From: Haematococcus lacustris
Taxonomy: Eukaryota; Chlorophyta; Chlorophyceae; Chlamydomonadales; Haematococcaceae
Length of the DNA: 64,000 nt
Assembly (NCBI GenBank): GCA_030144725.1
Contig: JASKMD010000020.1
Span: forward strand, 4,482,703 to 4,546,702
Direction: 5' to 3'
Shown: positions 34,401-46,717 of the stretch, piece by piece
How the letters are laid out: the number at the start of each line of letters is the position of its first letter
Position numbering within the stretch: the first letter of the stretch is position 1
Position numbers and translations under genes: made by a program
The notes under the pieces: generated by a model
What the model was told of the DNA's origin: nothing
The model's input: the letters and a program-made list of their open reading frames with translations, nothing else
Databases searched by the model: none

Positions 34401-37400
34401 ATCTCGGGTTTGTGGGGCTGATTGCTGAACGCAGCTGGATCTGACCCGGGCCCTCCACCCCACTCATAGCATGACCACCACCATGTGTAAGGCACACTCT
34501 TGGGGGCAACCAACGTTTGACACACTTTTGCCATCACCAAGACCACCACCGGCAGAGCAAAGAGTGAGAGAGTGAGAGAGGGGGAGAGGGAGAGAGAGAG
34601 AGAAAGACACCTCCTCATCACCATACTCCCTCACTAGGGTGGTGTGTTGTCTGTATGGAGTACCTCCCCCACACATGGCATGGGCGCTCACCACCTTCAC
34701 TGTTGCCTGGCCCCTGTGACAGGGCTATAGCCTAAGATTGGCATGACCTGCATGCACTTACTGTAAGCTGATGACAGGTCAAAGGGATGCCCCTCACACA
34801 CACTACTGTGCCCCAGGCTGCTGCTGCTGGGTCCTGGGTGGGCGGTCTCACAGCCGCTTGTAGCCCAGCTCAGGGTACTCCTTGCCCTCAGCTGGCAGCT
34901 CAGGCCGCCCAAGCTACCAGCACAGCTCCAGTGGGCGCCACTGTGCTGCATGTTTAGCGCTGCATTGCAGTCGCGGCCCACCCACCTGCCCGCCTGTGGT
35001 GCTGGTGGGCCTGGGCTTGGCTGCCTCGCCCTTGCCCTTGCTTTTGCCCTGAATGGGCTTGATGACTTGGGATCCTGCTCAGCCTTGGTGCGCTTGGCTG
35101 GCAAGTCCTGGTCAGAGCCTCGGGCTGCTTACATGTTTGAACCGATTTTCCTGATAAACAAGGCGATGCCAGTAAATGTTGTGATTATTTCCATAGCGTC
35201 ATATCATACCGAGTTTAACCCATGCAGCTGTCCTGCAGTCGAGGTACATGCAGCTCAGGAGCGTGCGAGGCCAAGGATATGGGACTCGAATGGTGCTAGG
35301 GTGGTGGTCAATCAGCGCGCCTTGCGCCTTTTGCTAGAGTACTTCAGCTGTGACAGCAATATGGTCTTGGGTAGGGGCAGGGCGAGCCAGGGTGCAGCGC
35401 GCCATGGCTGTTGTGCGGGGCTGATGCTGTTGAAAGCCAGCAGTGTGCATACTTCGTTATTGAAACCTGCAAAGCTGTTGTTGGTGGCGCTCCAACGCAT
35501 GCATGTCAGTGCCGCATAAAGTGCTACAACACCTCCTTTCCAAGTGCTGCGCCTGGCCCAAGACCACGAGGTGGTTGTAAGAGGCTCAGGGCTCAAGGGC
35601 CAGGGCCCAGGGTGCTGTCTGGAGCCAAAGGCTGCTCATAGCGCTCCTGAGGCCTGTGCCCTGCAGGTGGTCATGTGGACGTATGTGGCCTTGGGCGCAA
35701 CCAACACGGACCTGGTCCCTAGGGAGGAGTGGAGGCTGCCCTTTCCCTACGTGTTCCAGGTGACGTACAGATGAGGAATGCAAGCTTGCATAGGGCTCTG
35801 CAGTGGCTCGACGGCAGGCTTCATATTTATACCCATGCATGCATGCATGCATGCATGCATAGGGATCTAGGATCAACACCCTGCAGCCCCAACCCTGCGA
35901 TGCCCTGCAGCCCTTTCCACACTGGCTGACCCTGGCTGCTGCAGGTGGCTGCCCACACCCCCAACCAGTCGATACACTTCACAGCTTTCCAGGCTGTGCG
36001 GGCCTTCATGTGGTCTGATGTCCAGCTGGTCAGCGTGGAGGTGCAGCCACCCTCAGGCTCACTCCTCATCCACGACACCGGTGCGTCACCACAGCTCAGC
36101 CCCTACCATCCACAACTGCTTCACTCAATCTGCAGATGTCAACTGCATCGCCACAGAGGACAGCCTGGGGCAGGGCGGGGTGGGGCGGGGCGGGGTGGGG
36201 CGGGGCGGGGCGGGGCGGGGCGACAATTGTGACTACCCAGAGAGAATGGACACCGTTTATGAATGTCACCACTGGCAGCTGTAGCAAGCACCAAGCCAAT
36301 TTGATAAGGCCTATTCGCACCTTGTGCAGGGCTGCTGCGCCTCAACGGGCTCGGCCCTGCTTTGGCTCCTCTGAACCTGGTGGTGTACACGGCGTTTGGG
36401 TTGTACGCCCACGACCTCACCGACAGGCGCTGCCCTCGCACAAGAGCTGAGGGACCTCCAGACCTGCAGTGCATGATCCTGATGCTGCAACCCAGCAGCA
36501 TAGCCATGCCCCAGATGATGACGAGGCAGCTGGTAAGCGGCGAGCCTGACTTGGTGTACACTCGCCCACCGTCATGGTCTTGTGGTGTGCTGACTTCGCA
36601 CCCACGTTGTGATGAAGGGAAGAACATGTGTGCGTGTGTGCTGTTTTGGTGGTGGTGATGGTGGTGATGGTGACGTGCTCAGCCCTCATGCGCCAGGCTG
36701 CTGCCGCTGAGTCCACCTCAAATGCTGCTGCTGCTACTGCCACCCTGCAGGCCCTGCCCGGCCGCAACATCATCAGCGGCAACCCTTCGCAACCCCAGGC
36801 GCTGCTGCTAGACCTGGCTGCAGCGCCCTCCAGCCTGGCGCTGGAAGGGCAGGGCGCCCAGCTCACCCTGAGCAGCCTGGTGCTGGCCAACGCCGCGCCC
36901 TTACTGACCAGCCTGGTATGCGGGGCCGCGGCACAGCAGCAGGGCGTGGACTGCCGCTCACTCGCTCGTGGGGTTGTGGCAAACGGTGTGGATGTAAGCA
37001 GGGCAGTGTGGCAGGTGACTGGGCTGGCTGACCTGGGTGGCGTGACCCCCCTGCCGCCCCTCTGCACTCCTGCGTTGGCAGACGCATTGGGTGGGTTCAC
37101 CAGCCTGCTGTGGTTCTTCCGCACACCGCGGGCAGCTGGCCCCTCACCGGGGCCCCTGGCCAGCGCGGCTCTGGTGCTGCTGAACATCACGCTACTGCTG
37201 CCGGACCTGGAGATGCGCGCCATCAGGGAGGTGGCAGTGAGCGGCAGCACCCGGGTCAACCTGCGGCCTGACACCCTGGACCTGTTGCGCAAGCAGCTGG
37301 AAGGCCAGCAGGTGGGGCTTGATGGGGGTGGGATGAGGAGTGTGCGTGGGTGACGTTGATACGGGGTATCCGTATGTTAGTGACTTCATGCCAGGGGAGT

Positions 37401-40400
37401 GTATTCATGTCACCCATAGGGGTTATTTGACTTCATGGTAGGGGAGTGTGGGCGCAGAGGGATCAGGCGCTCATGGTGAGGGGAAGGTGCGGCCAGGTAC
37501 CAGCCAGGTCATGCCAAGAACCGCTAGGTCAGAAGGGAGTGGGCGTACAGGTGATGAGGAGCAGGCATTGGTTACAAGTGAGGGACCCCGCAACCAGGGC
37601 GGTAGTCCAGTCAAACAACGTGGGTACACATGCTGGTACAACACGAGTCGAAGCCTGCCAGACCAAGTTCTGTTGCGGTGCTGCAGGTGTTGCCAGCTGC
37701 CTGGCCCCCTGGCGGCTTGACCTTCCCTACCTTTTCATGGTGAGTGCCATGCATGCATACCTCATGCGTGCCCATGGCTCAACACAGCACCATATCCCCT
37801 CACAAGGGTAAGCGTCTTTATCTGTATGGACCGACGTGATGCGGTGAGTCACTCATTAGCGGCCAATGGGTGACTCCTACAGTTGAGAGGTCCTAGTATT
37901 GAAAAAAGGGTTTAGTCCCCCTCCAAGCTCGGGCAGCCACTGAAAGAATGGAAAGAATTGCAATCATGAAAGCCTAGTCTTTATCCCACAAAGGAGTATG
38001 TATTTCGTTCTTTCTCTAGTCACTGCGCAAAAGGGGCATGAGTTAAGGACTTCAGGTTTGTCAAGGCTTGGGCATGGCCTGCGTGGGCTGGCATTTGCCG
38101 ACAGGGCGCTCTCACACCACGACCGCTTTGGCTCAAATCTGGGTCCACCATCGTGAGCGTCATAGGGGTATAGCCACCAGGGTGTTAAACCTGATTTGTG
38201 TCAAAAAATCCCCAACCTCTCGCATAAGATGCCCGTAATGCAGATGTTAAGCGTTGCATTCCAGTCCCGCTCAACTCGCGGCTATCCCGGGCTGGGCTTG
38301 GCAGCCTTGCACATGCCCTTGCCTTTGCCCTTGGTGGGCTGTGTGGGCTCGGCATCCTGCTCAGTCTTGGTGCAATTGGTTTGTTAGGGAATGCTGGGCC
38401 CAGCCTCAGGACTGGCTGGTCATGCTGCTGGCTCCATGCTCGGTGTTCCACCTGCCCTGCTGGGGGCCCAGCCTGCAGGCCTGGTGGGCTCTAAACGGCT
38501 GGTGCGGAGCTCTTCCACTAGCACCACCCCGCCTCCAGGCTGGTCGGAACCCTTGGGCCCACACACCACCTTGCAGCATGTTCGCAGCACCGCAGCAGCG
38601 TCCCAGCCTCCACAGGTGCCGATGCCAGCTGCGCCAGAGCTCACCACCAGCTGCTTGGCGCAATCATACCGCTCCATGGACGCCTCAGCCATCTCCTCCT
38701 CCTGGTGCAATCATGCACACAAGGCACACATGGTGGCGGACACGGTGGCACCAGGGCAGGCATGGCACCTACTCTTTCACTCCATGCCAACCCACTACCT
38801 CCCAATTCACCACCCACCCTCACCTTCTTGAAAAACTGGTCCAGCGCTGGGCTCCATACCGCCTGAGCCGCTGCCATGCCCGCTTGGGTCAAGGTACACC
38901 TCCCACACCTCATGGGCAAGGAAGCCCACTCGCCTTGGACCCTGCTTGCAGGGGTTGCTGGCCAGCAGCTCAACACAGCACATGCATTTGCAACAAGTTG
39001 TGGCTAGGCTTGGACTCTTAGCTAGGCAAGGCTTGCACTCTGACAATGCTAGCGTCCTGCATGGCACGGCATGGCACAACATGGCCTGGCACCACTACCC
39101 ACGGTAAGAGGTAGGCCTACACCCACCTTAATCTTTTGTGAAGAACGAAGAAAGAAGAAAACGAGGAAGAATAGAAAAGAGAAAAGAAAGAATAAGAAGA
39201 CTGCTCCGACGTGGGAGCTGGCGTGCTTCGAGGGAGGAGCTTCCGTCTAGGGCTCGGCCTGCCTCCACATTGCTTTTTGTGCTTGTGTTCTTAGAGGCTG
39301 GCTGCTTTCCACTGAAGCCCGCTCCATCTCAATGAAGCTACTACCACCACTGCCCTCCCCTATTCTCAGGGTGTCGGGTACAGCACCAGGGGTGGACCCC
39401 AGGGTTAGTGGGTGCAAGCCTTGCATCCTTTCCATGGGCCCGGTGGCACGGCTGGGGCCACTACTGTAGCCTGTCTTCTTGCCTGCAGTATCCCCACAGT
39501 GTCCAGCCAAAGCCAGACCAGCTTGCCAGCCTGCCTGATTCCCTGCTCATTTGTGCTGCCCGATGTGCTTACAACTCCATCACCACATCGCACCTCCACC
39601 ACAATGCACCTCCATCACCACACTGCACCTCCACCACAGTGTACCTCCTTGACTTGCACCGCCACAATTGCACCGCCACCGGAGTGGTCAATCACAACCA
39701 AGCCTGCCCATTGCCTTCTTGCTTGCGTCCCCTGCTGGCCTATGTGCACACATGTCTCAGTTCATATGCCTCCTGGTCTTGCACTGACGATCACCCACCT
39801 AGTGTGTTGCTGCACAACCTGCCCTGCAAGCTGCCCTGTGCCCCTGCTGCTGCCCCTGCCCCTGCCCCTGCCCCTGCCCCTGCCCCTGCCCCTGCCCCTG
39901 CCCCTGCCCCTGCCCCTGCCCCACAACCTGCCTGGCCCAGGTTCGGCCTCCAAGGCCTCGATGTGACCCTGGCCCCCTACACTGCTTACGGTGATGGAGA
40001 CCTGGCCTGGCAGCAGCTCTGGCTGAACACCTCAGGCATTCCCATAGCCCAAAAGGTTCCCAGCAGCCTGACCACCGCGGTTGACCCCGAGGGCCCTCTG
40101 CTGCTGCCCGAGCCCTCTCCACCATCAACCTCCTACAGGCCCCATCCACCCACTGTGTCTGTTGCAGACCTGACCCTGGAACCCACCTCTCCAACTCCAT
40201 ACCCCAGCCCCGATTCTGGCCCCGGCCCCAGCCCCAGCCGTAGCAGTACTTCAGAGCCTGCTCCCAGCACTGATGTCTCCCAGCCCTCCCTGCAACCAGC
40301 CAGCGCAGCTGGGAATGTGGCGGAGATTGCAGGGGGTCCAATGGCTGCCGCCTTGCTTCTATGCTGTGCTATGCTGCTGGCAGCTTGCCTAATCAAGCGC

Positions 40401-43400
40401 CAGGCTGGCGGTGGTGGGAGTCCCCTTGTTGAGGGTGGCGTGCAATGCCCGCCACGCTTGAAGTTGTACAAGGTGAGAGGGGGGCATAAACAAGCATGCT
40501 GGCCTTGGCTGGCTTTGACTGTTTCATTTGTTCTTTCCCACTCTCACTTGCGTTTCACATTTGTCACACTCTTCTTGTCACATTCTCAGCACGACTTGTG
40601 CGTGGCACACAGTCCTGATGCAGTGCTCGTATCAGATCCTGGTGACCGCCTCACAAAGTCATGTGCCAGCTTCCCTTGTCCATGGCGTCATTACATGACG
40701 CAAGGCTTGCCTGACATAAGCGTGGCGTCACCAGCTTGTTGTTGCACTTATTGACTTTGGGCAGGCCCGTAACCACACCCCTTAGCTCAGGCTGTGGGGC
40801 ACGCCTGCAGCCTAGCACTGTCTTGTCATAGCCGTCTCCGTCCCCCGGGAGGATCACAGCCACTTGACCCAACTCAGTCACGAGGTCTCTGAGCTGGGGT
40901 CGCTTTCACCGCTTTACAGCCCCAGTCAGCCTGCCCATGTCGTGCCCAACCCTCAGGTGACTTCTCCTGGGGCCCTGCTTGGCTCAGGCTGCTGGCGCAC
41001 GAGGCGTCCATGCAAGTCAGACACAAAGTCAACAGACAGTGGCCGCACCAGCTGTAGGCAGGCCGCGACGGGCCGACTGTCACCCACACCCAGCTGCCAG
41101 CCCACCCCTACAGACAGCAGCCCCGACGTCTCCCTACTGTCCCACACATGCATAGTGCGGCTGGGGCCGCCCACCCACCCCGACCCAACCCCTGCTCCAC
41201 ATCCCCACCAGGCCATACCCACTGGCTTCTCAGGCGGTTGCCTTGCGTACCTACATGATGCTGGCTGGGTGCAACATCACCCTCACGACAAGCCACTCAA
41301 GTGTGAGTTGAGACCAGAGCAGGTGCCGGGCCCTGCGGCTGCCAGCCCTAACAGCATCATGGGGCCTCGTACCAAAACAAACTGGGCCTCCCAAGTCTTG
41401 CTGACGCGGTACCCCGCTGGTCGAGATATCCAGCCCACATGTGCAGCATTGCCTGCCTGCCAGGCCGCAGTGGACATCCACTTGGTCTGTACTTCACGCT
41501 CTGAGAGCCGAGATGGAGAGGCAGGCAGGCAGGCAGACAGCAGCAGTGTGAGCAAAGACCTGAGCCTGGACCCAGACTGCAAAGTTTGGCACCGTCATGA
41601 CGGTGGTGATGGCGGTGGTAGTGGTGCACGCGTGAGTAGCGGCTATGGCGATGAGGAGGCCACTACATGGCTCAGTGAGGCGGGCAAGGCTGCACTGCGC
41701 AAGCTTGGCATGCGCCCCCTGGTGCTGGATGCCGGCTCGCCTGCCAGGCTTTCAGTGGCCATGCAGCAAGCTGTCCTCCATGTCGTTGCGTGTCAGCAGT
41801 CGCGTGCAAGGGCAGACCAGCTGGGCCTGCTAGCCCCAAGGCCGGCCACAAGCCCTCAGCTTTCATCTCAGGCACACCGTGCTCAGCAGCAGGGGAGTTG
41901 GTCGCAGCTGTTGGAGCAGCAGGGGCAGGAGGGAGGGCTGCAGGGGCAGGAGGGAGGGTTGCAAGAGAGTGGAGATTTGCACGAGCCAGAAGAGCACGAG
42001 GATGTGAGGTTGGAGGCGTTCCTCGGCTCTGGGGCCTATGGAGCTGTGTTCAGGGCTACCTGGCGAGGCATGCAGGCGAGTGCACCGTGCACCTCCTTGC
42101 TGTCTGCTGGCTAGATGGATGCAATCCGGCTTGGCAAAGCTGTCTGACTGCATGCAGGTCAGCTGCATGGAGGCCAACTGCATGGCGACATGAGGCTTTA
42201 GACTGATCTGCATTGGCACACTTCAGCCATGTCCCAGCCAACAGCTGTGCAAAGCTTCACTGCCCGCGCCCTGCCGCTACCCTGCTGCTATTCTGTATGC
42301 TGCGGCAGGTAGCTGTCAAGCGGCTGCAATTCTCGAGCCTGGTAGGACAGGAGCAGGCCTCAGTACAGCGGCGGCAGGTACTTCTGGAGGCGGAGCTCAA
42401 TGCAGGGCTGTCACACCGCAACCTGATGGCCACCTATGCCTACCATGTCAGGGCCGTGGGCGACGGCAGCAGCGATCAGGTGGGGTGAGCACGGAGGCCG
42501 GGTAGGGCAAGGTTGGTATGGAGTTCGATGTATGTGTGTTGGGGCCTGGGTTGGGTTGGCGTCAAAGTTAGGGTGGATTGTGGCTGCTGGGTGCTGGGTA
42601 CGGCTACTGCTGGATACAGCTGCTGCTGGGCGGTGGTGTGCCTCTGCTGCTGGGTGTACCTCCCCCCAATCAATCTCAACCCACCTAACCATATCCTGAG
42701 GCTGTGCCAGCGCCATAAACCCTTGCTAGGGATGATGTTTTGTCTGTATGGAGTGCCTTCCTCATACATGGCATGGGCGCCCACCACCTTCACTGTTGCC
42801 TGGCCCCTGTGACAGGGATGTAGCCTAGAATTGGCATGACCTGCATGCACTTACTGAAAGCTGATGACAGGTTAAAGGGATGCCCCTCACACACACTACT
42901 GTGCCCCAGGCTGCTGCTGCTGGGTCCTGGGTGGGCGGTCTCACAGCCGCTTGTAGCCCAGCTCAGGGTACTCCTTGCCCTTGGCTGGCATCCCAGGCAT
43001 CCCAGGCCAGCAGCACAGCTCCAGTGGGCGCCACTTGCTCTTCCCAATGCGCATGTGCATGTTGAGCGCTGCATTGCAGTCCCGGTCTACCCACCCGCCT
43101 GGCTGTGGTGCTGGGGGGGTGGGTTGGGCAGCCCTGCTCTTGCCTTTGCCCTTTGCCCTTGGTAGGCTGGGTGGGCTCGGCCTCCTGCTCAGCCTTGGTG
43201 CATTTGGTGCGCATGGCTGGCGAACGCTGAAGTGTGTCCATGTCAATGCTGGGGCCTGGGCATAGCGCTCCATGGACACCTCAGCCATCTCCTCCTACTG
43301 CTGCAGTCATGCACACAAGGCACACATGGTGGCGGACACGGTGGCACCAGGGCATGCGTGGCACCTACTCTTTCACTCTATGCCAACCCACCACCTCCCA

Positions 43401-46400
43401 ACACATCACCCACACTCGCCTTCTTGAAGGGATGCTTCAGGGCCTGGGCCTGGGCTCCATAAGACCTCAGCCGTGGCTAGGCCCACCTGGGATCCAGACA
43501 CACCTTCCACTTTGCCCAGGTAGCTTTGCCCAGGTGGGGCCGATGTGCTGTCCACAGACCTCCAGGGAGGTGCCAGCTGAGCTGGCTGCTGCCAGGTGCT
43601 GGAGGTGGGGCTAGCAACTACTGGGTGTTGTGGCGTTGTTCAAGGCACCAGCCTGCGGCACCTGGCCCTTGCTCAGCCCCCACCTGGCCAGCCCACCATC
43701 ATTACCTGGCCTGATGTCGCGTCCCACCACCCTGAGGCTGCATTGCCAGCCTGGATGGCATCGGGGTCAATGCCCAACCCCAGTTTTGCATGCCTGGTGG
43801 CAATCTACGCTTTGGGACGCTTTGGGACGCAATTTTTTCTTTGTGTGAAGCAACTTCCAGTTTTCACGTTTGGATGCATTTCGGAGGGGATTCGACACAC
43901 ACCCGCACCATAGCCGTGAGCATTGACTGCCAGCACAGCCCACCTTCCTGCCCACCCGTGAAAGCAGCTTGAGTTCTCTGCCAACAGCCCCACTCTTTGC
44001 CCACAGCTCCAAGCTACGACCAATAGTACAGTAGACTATAGTATAAGTAGTAAGTACATAGTAGTATACACCACGGTGTGTATGTCCGCACCGCCTCGGA
44101 CTCGTCCATTATTTTTGCATAATGCATTTTTGCATTTTTGCATAATGCACTCGGCCTGCCGATTATCCATTACATCCCTTTAAATGTACATTACATACTT
44201 ACATACATACATCCTATATACGTAATGGATAACCGGCGGGCCGAGTACATTATGCGAAAATAATGGACGAGTCCGAGGCGAGGTGGCCATATACACCGAG
44301 GCGCAGCCGAGGTGTATATGGCCGCGGAGACGAGGACGAGTCCATTATATTCGCGTAATGTGCGAGGTAGAGGCGATTATCTGGTATATCTGAGGTCCGC
44401 GGCCCGTCAATTATACAAAAGTGCTCCCCGCGGCCCGTCAATTATACAAAAGTGCTCCCCGCGGCCCGTCAATTATACAAAAGGGCAGTCAACGTTAGGT
44501 CAAATATCTGAAGTTTTTGACGACGAAGTGGCTTAGCAGCAACGACAAAGCGTTCTATTTGTCTATTCGCAATGAGCGCGGCCTGCCCAAAGCCCGAAGC
44601 TTCCAGTCAACATGCCAGCCTGGCAATTATAAGTATACATGCCAGCCTGGCAATAGGCCGCTAAGCTACCGCGCTTTGTTGCATTTGTTGCGTTGAGGTT
44701 GCAATAGTTGCGTATGCGAGCTTTTCGGGGTAACTCGCGACTTGCAGGTTTCGACGTGCAAGCCTTACATGCAACTAGCACACTCGCGACTTGCGGTACA
44801 CTTGTGGAACACGCGGAGTAAGCTGCTCGCACTTTGTAGCCTTGATATACTCATCCGAGTTATGAAGAATTATCTGATCCTGTATTTTGCATACACCTCA
44901 GATATTTATTACATGTATAAGTATAAGTATATTTGAGGCATAGGGAAAAATATAGGCGTCAATATTTTTCCATAACTCGGGTCAGTTTACCAAAGTGCTA
45001 GCAGCCAGATCCGCGTGTTCCGCAAGTGAAGCGCAAGTCGCGAGTGTGCTAGTTGCATGTATGGCTTGCACGTCGCAACTTGCAAGTCGCGAGTTATTCA
45101 AAAACAGCTTCCTTCCGCAACTGATGCAACCTCAACGTAGCCAATGCGACGCTACGCGATAGCTTAGCGAACACATTGCCAGGCTGGCATGTCTACTTAT
45201 AAGTGCCGTCGGAGTAAGCCTGTCGGAGTAAGCCTGTCGGAGTAAGCCGCTTAGGAGAGGGATGAGGTTATAGGCTAGTTGACGCAGTCGATATGTGTCG
45301 ACCGGCAAAGCATAATGGTCGAGCGGCAAAGCATAATGCTCGAGCGGCAAAGTGCACTTTTTGATAATTGTCGAGCGGCAATTGATAATTGTCGAGCGGC
45401 AAAGTACAATTCTCGCCAACAGTGTCGGGAAGTGTTTATAGAGCGGCTGTGTTGAGAAGGGTTGGTGATAGTGTTGGTCAACGTGAGATATGGTGTTGGT
45501 CAACGGGGGAGGGGGGCGGTTACGGGATTGGGGAACCTCAAATATACTAGATAACCGCCTTGACCTCGCTCGGCTACGCCTCGGCATGTATGTCCGCGCC
45601 ACCTCGGCCTCGGCCATTATGTATGTCGCGGGTGTCGCGGGTCGCGGGTCGTTTTAGGTGGTTGTAAAAGGTGAGGCCGAGGCGCTGGAGCGTAACAGGT
45701 CACCCCGGCCATTGGCCATGCCAATCCGTGCCAGGCCTGACGCTCACACCACGCCCTAGTGGAGGGCAGTAGAATCCAGCTTGCCAGCAGCGGGGCCAGG
45801 AAGGTGTAGGGGTGCATGGGAGGGTGGGACACAGCTGCCTGTGGCGCCCTACCCCTGCTCACCAGCTGCAGCCCACGTGTGCGTGTTCAGGGTGTGCGCG
45901 ATTGGGTGTTGCAACTGGTGTGTGAGCTGTGCTCGGGAGGCAGTCTGTACGACGCCATGGCTAAGGGCAGGTGAGGCCGGTGGGCCGCGCATCCATTGAC
46001 ATCGATGGGCCAAGTCAAGCAGTCGTGATAGGTTAACGGTCACATGGGTGTACAAACAAAATATTAGTCGTAGTGAACATGTAAGTGATGATAGTCTCCC
46101 CACTCCCTGCCCTAAGCCCTTCAGGGCAGAGTCATGGGAGGACCTGAGGCCAGGGTTCAGAGTCAGGGGCGGCCTGGGGCCTGCATACTCCACCCTCTAC
46201 CTGCTGGCCTGATTGCCTGAGGCACTGTGCAGTAGCCTACTCACGGCAGCAGTGACAGTGCATAGGCAGAGTGTGTGTCTCACCGAGTTGGTCAGGCTGT
46301 GGCTCACAACTATAGGGCTGCATCACAGTGCATGCACATGTAGCATGCACACTGCGCATGGCAGCCTGCACAGTCATGCTCCATGTCATCATCATGCAAC

Positions 46401-46663
46401 CACCATGCATCACAGTGCAGCAGCAGCAGCAGCCAGTATGCCCATGGGCAACTCTTGCTTGGTTGGACGGTCATGCAGCTGATTCCTCATGCACTGGTAC
46501 GCCTTCGTGCCTGAGCCAGGCTCGACACCTCACAGCCAGGCCACCAACACAGCTCCAGGGGCCGTCACTTGCTCTCCTCACTGCATTGCAGTATCGCTGT
46601 TGCGGCTTTGTCATTCTCGTGGCAGGTTTAGTCATCATTAGCAGCAACAGCGGCAGCAGCAGC

Positions 46664-46717
<54 letters not shown>

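Larger units (their letters stand above)
31402..37311 (+). other. Receptor kinase ectodomain exons
   Basis: Exon 1 (31402-31666) has the signal peptide and SWQDCISRGNDINCTLGPG. Exon 2 (31770-32212) is a repetitive beta-rich segment with LQDLTLVTDI and FSNVTLQLPS. Further exons read well at 32723-32798, 33724-33876, 34251-34317, 35667-35759, 35945-36080, 36330-36532 and 36751-37311. Short recurring hydrophobic strands with ITNTL, LVLVNL and LSSLVLAN patterns and several N-x-T/S sites suggest a secreted right-handed beta-helix or similar solenoid. This is inference, not a domain match. Exons near 32391-32484, 35245-35375 and 37688-37740 are possible. Confidence 0.6.
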
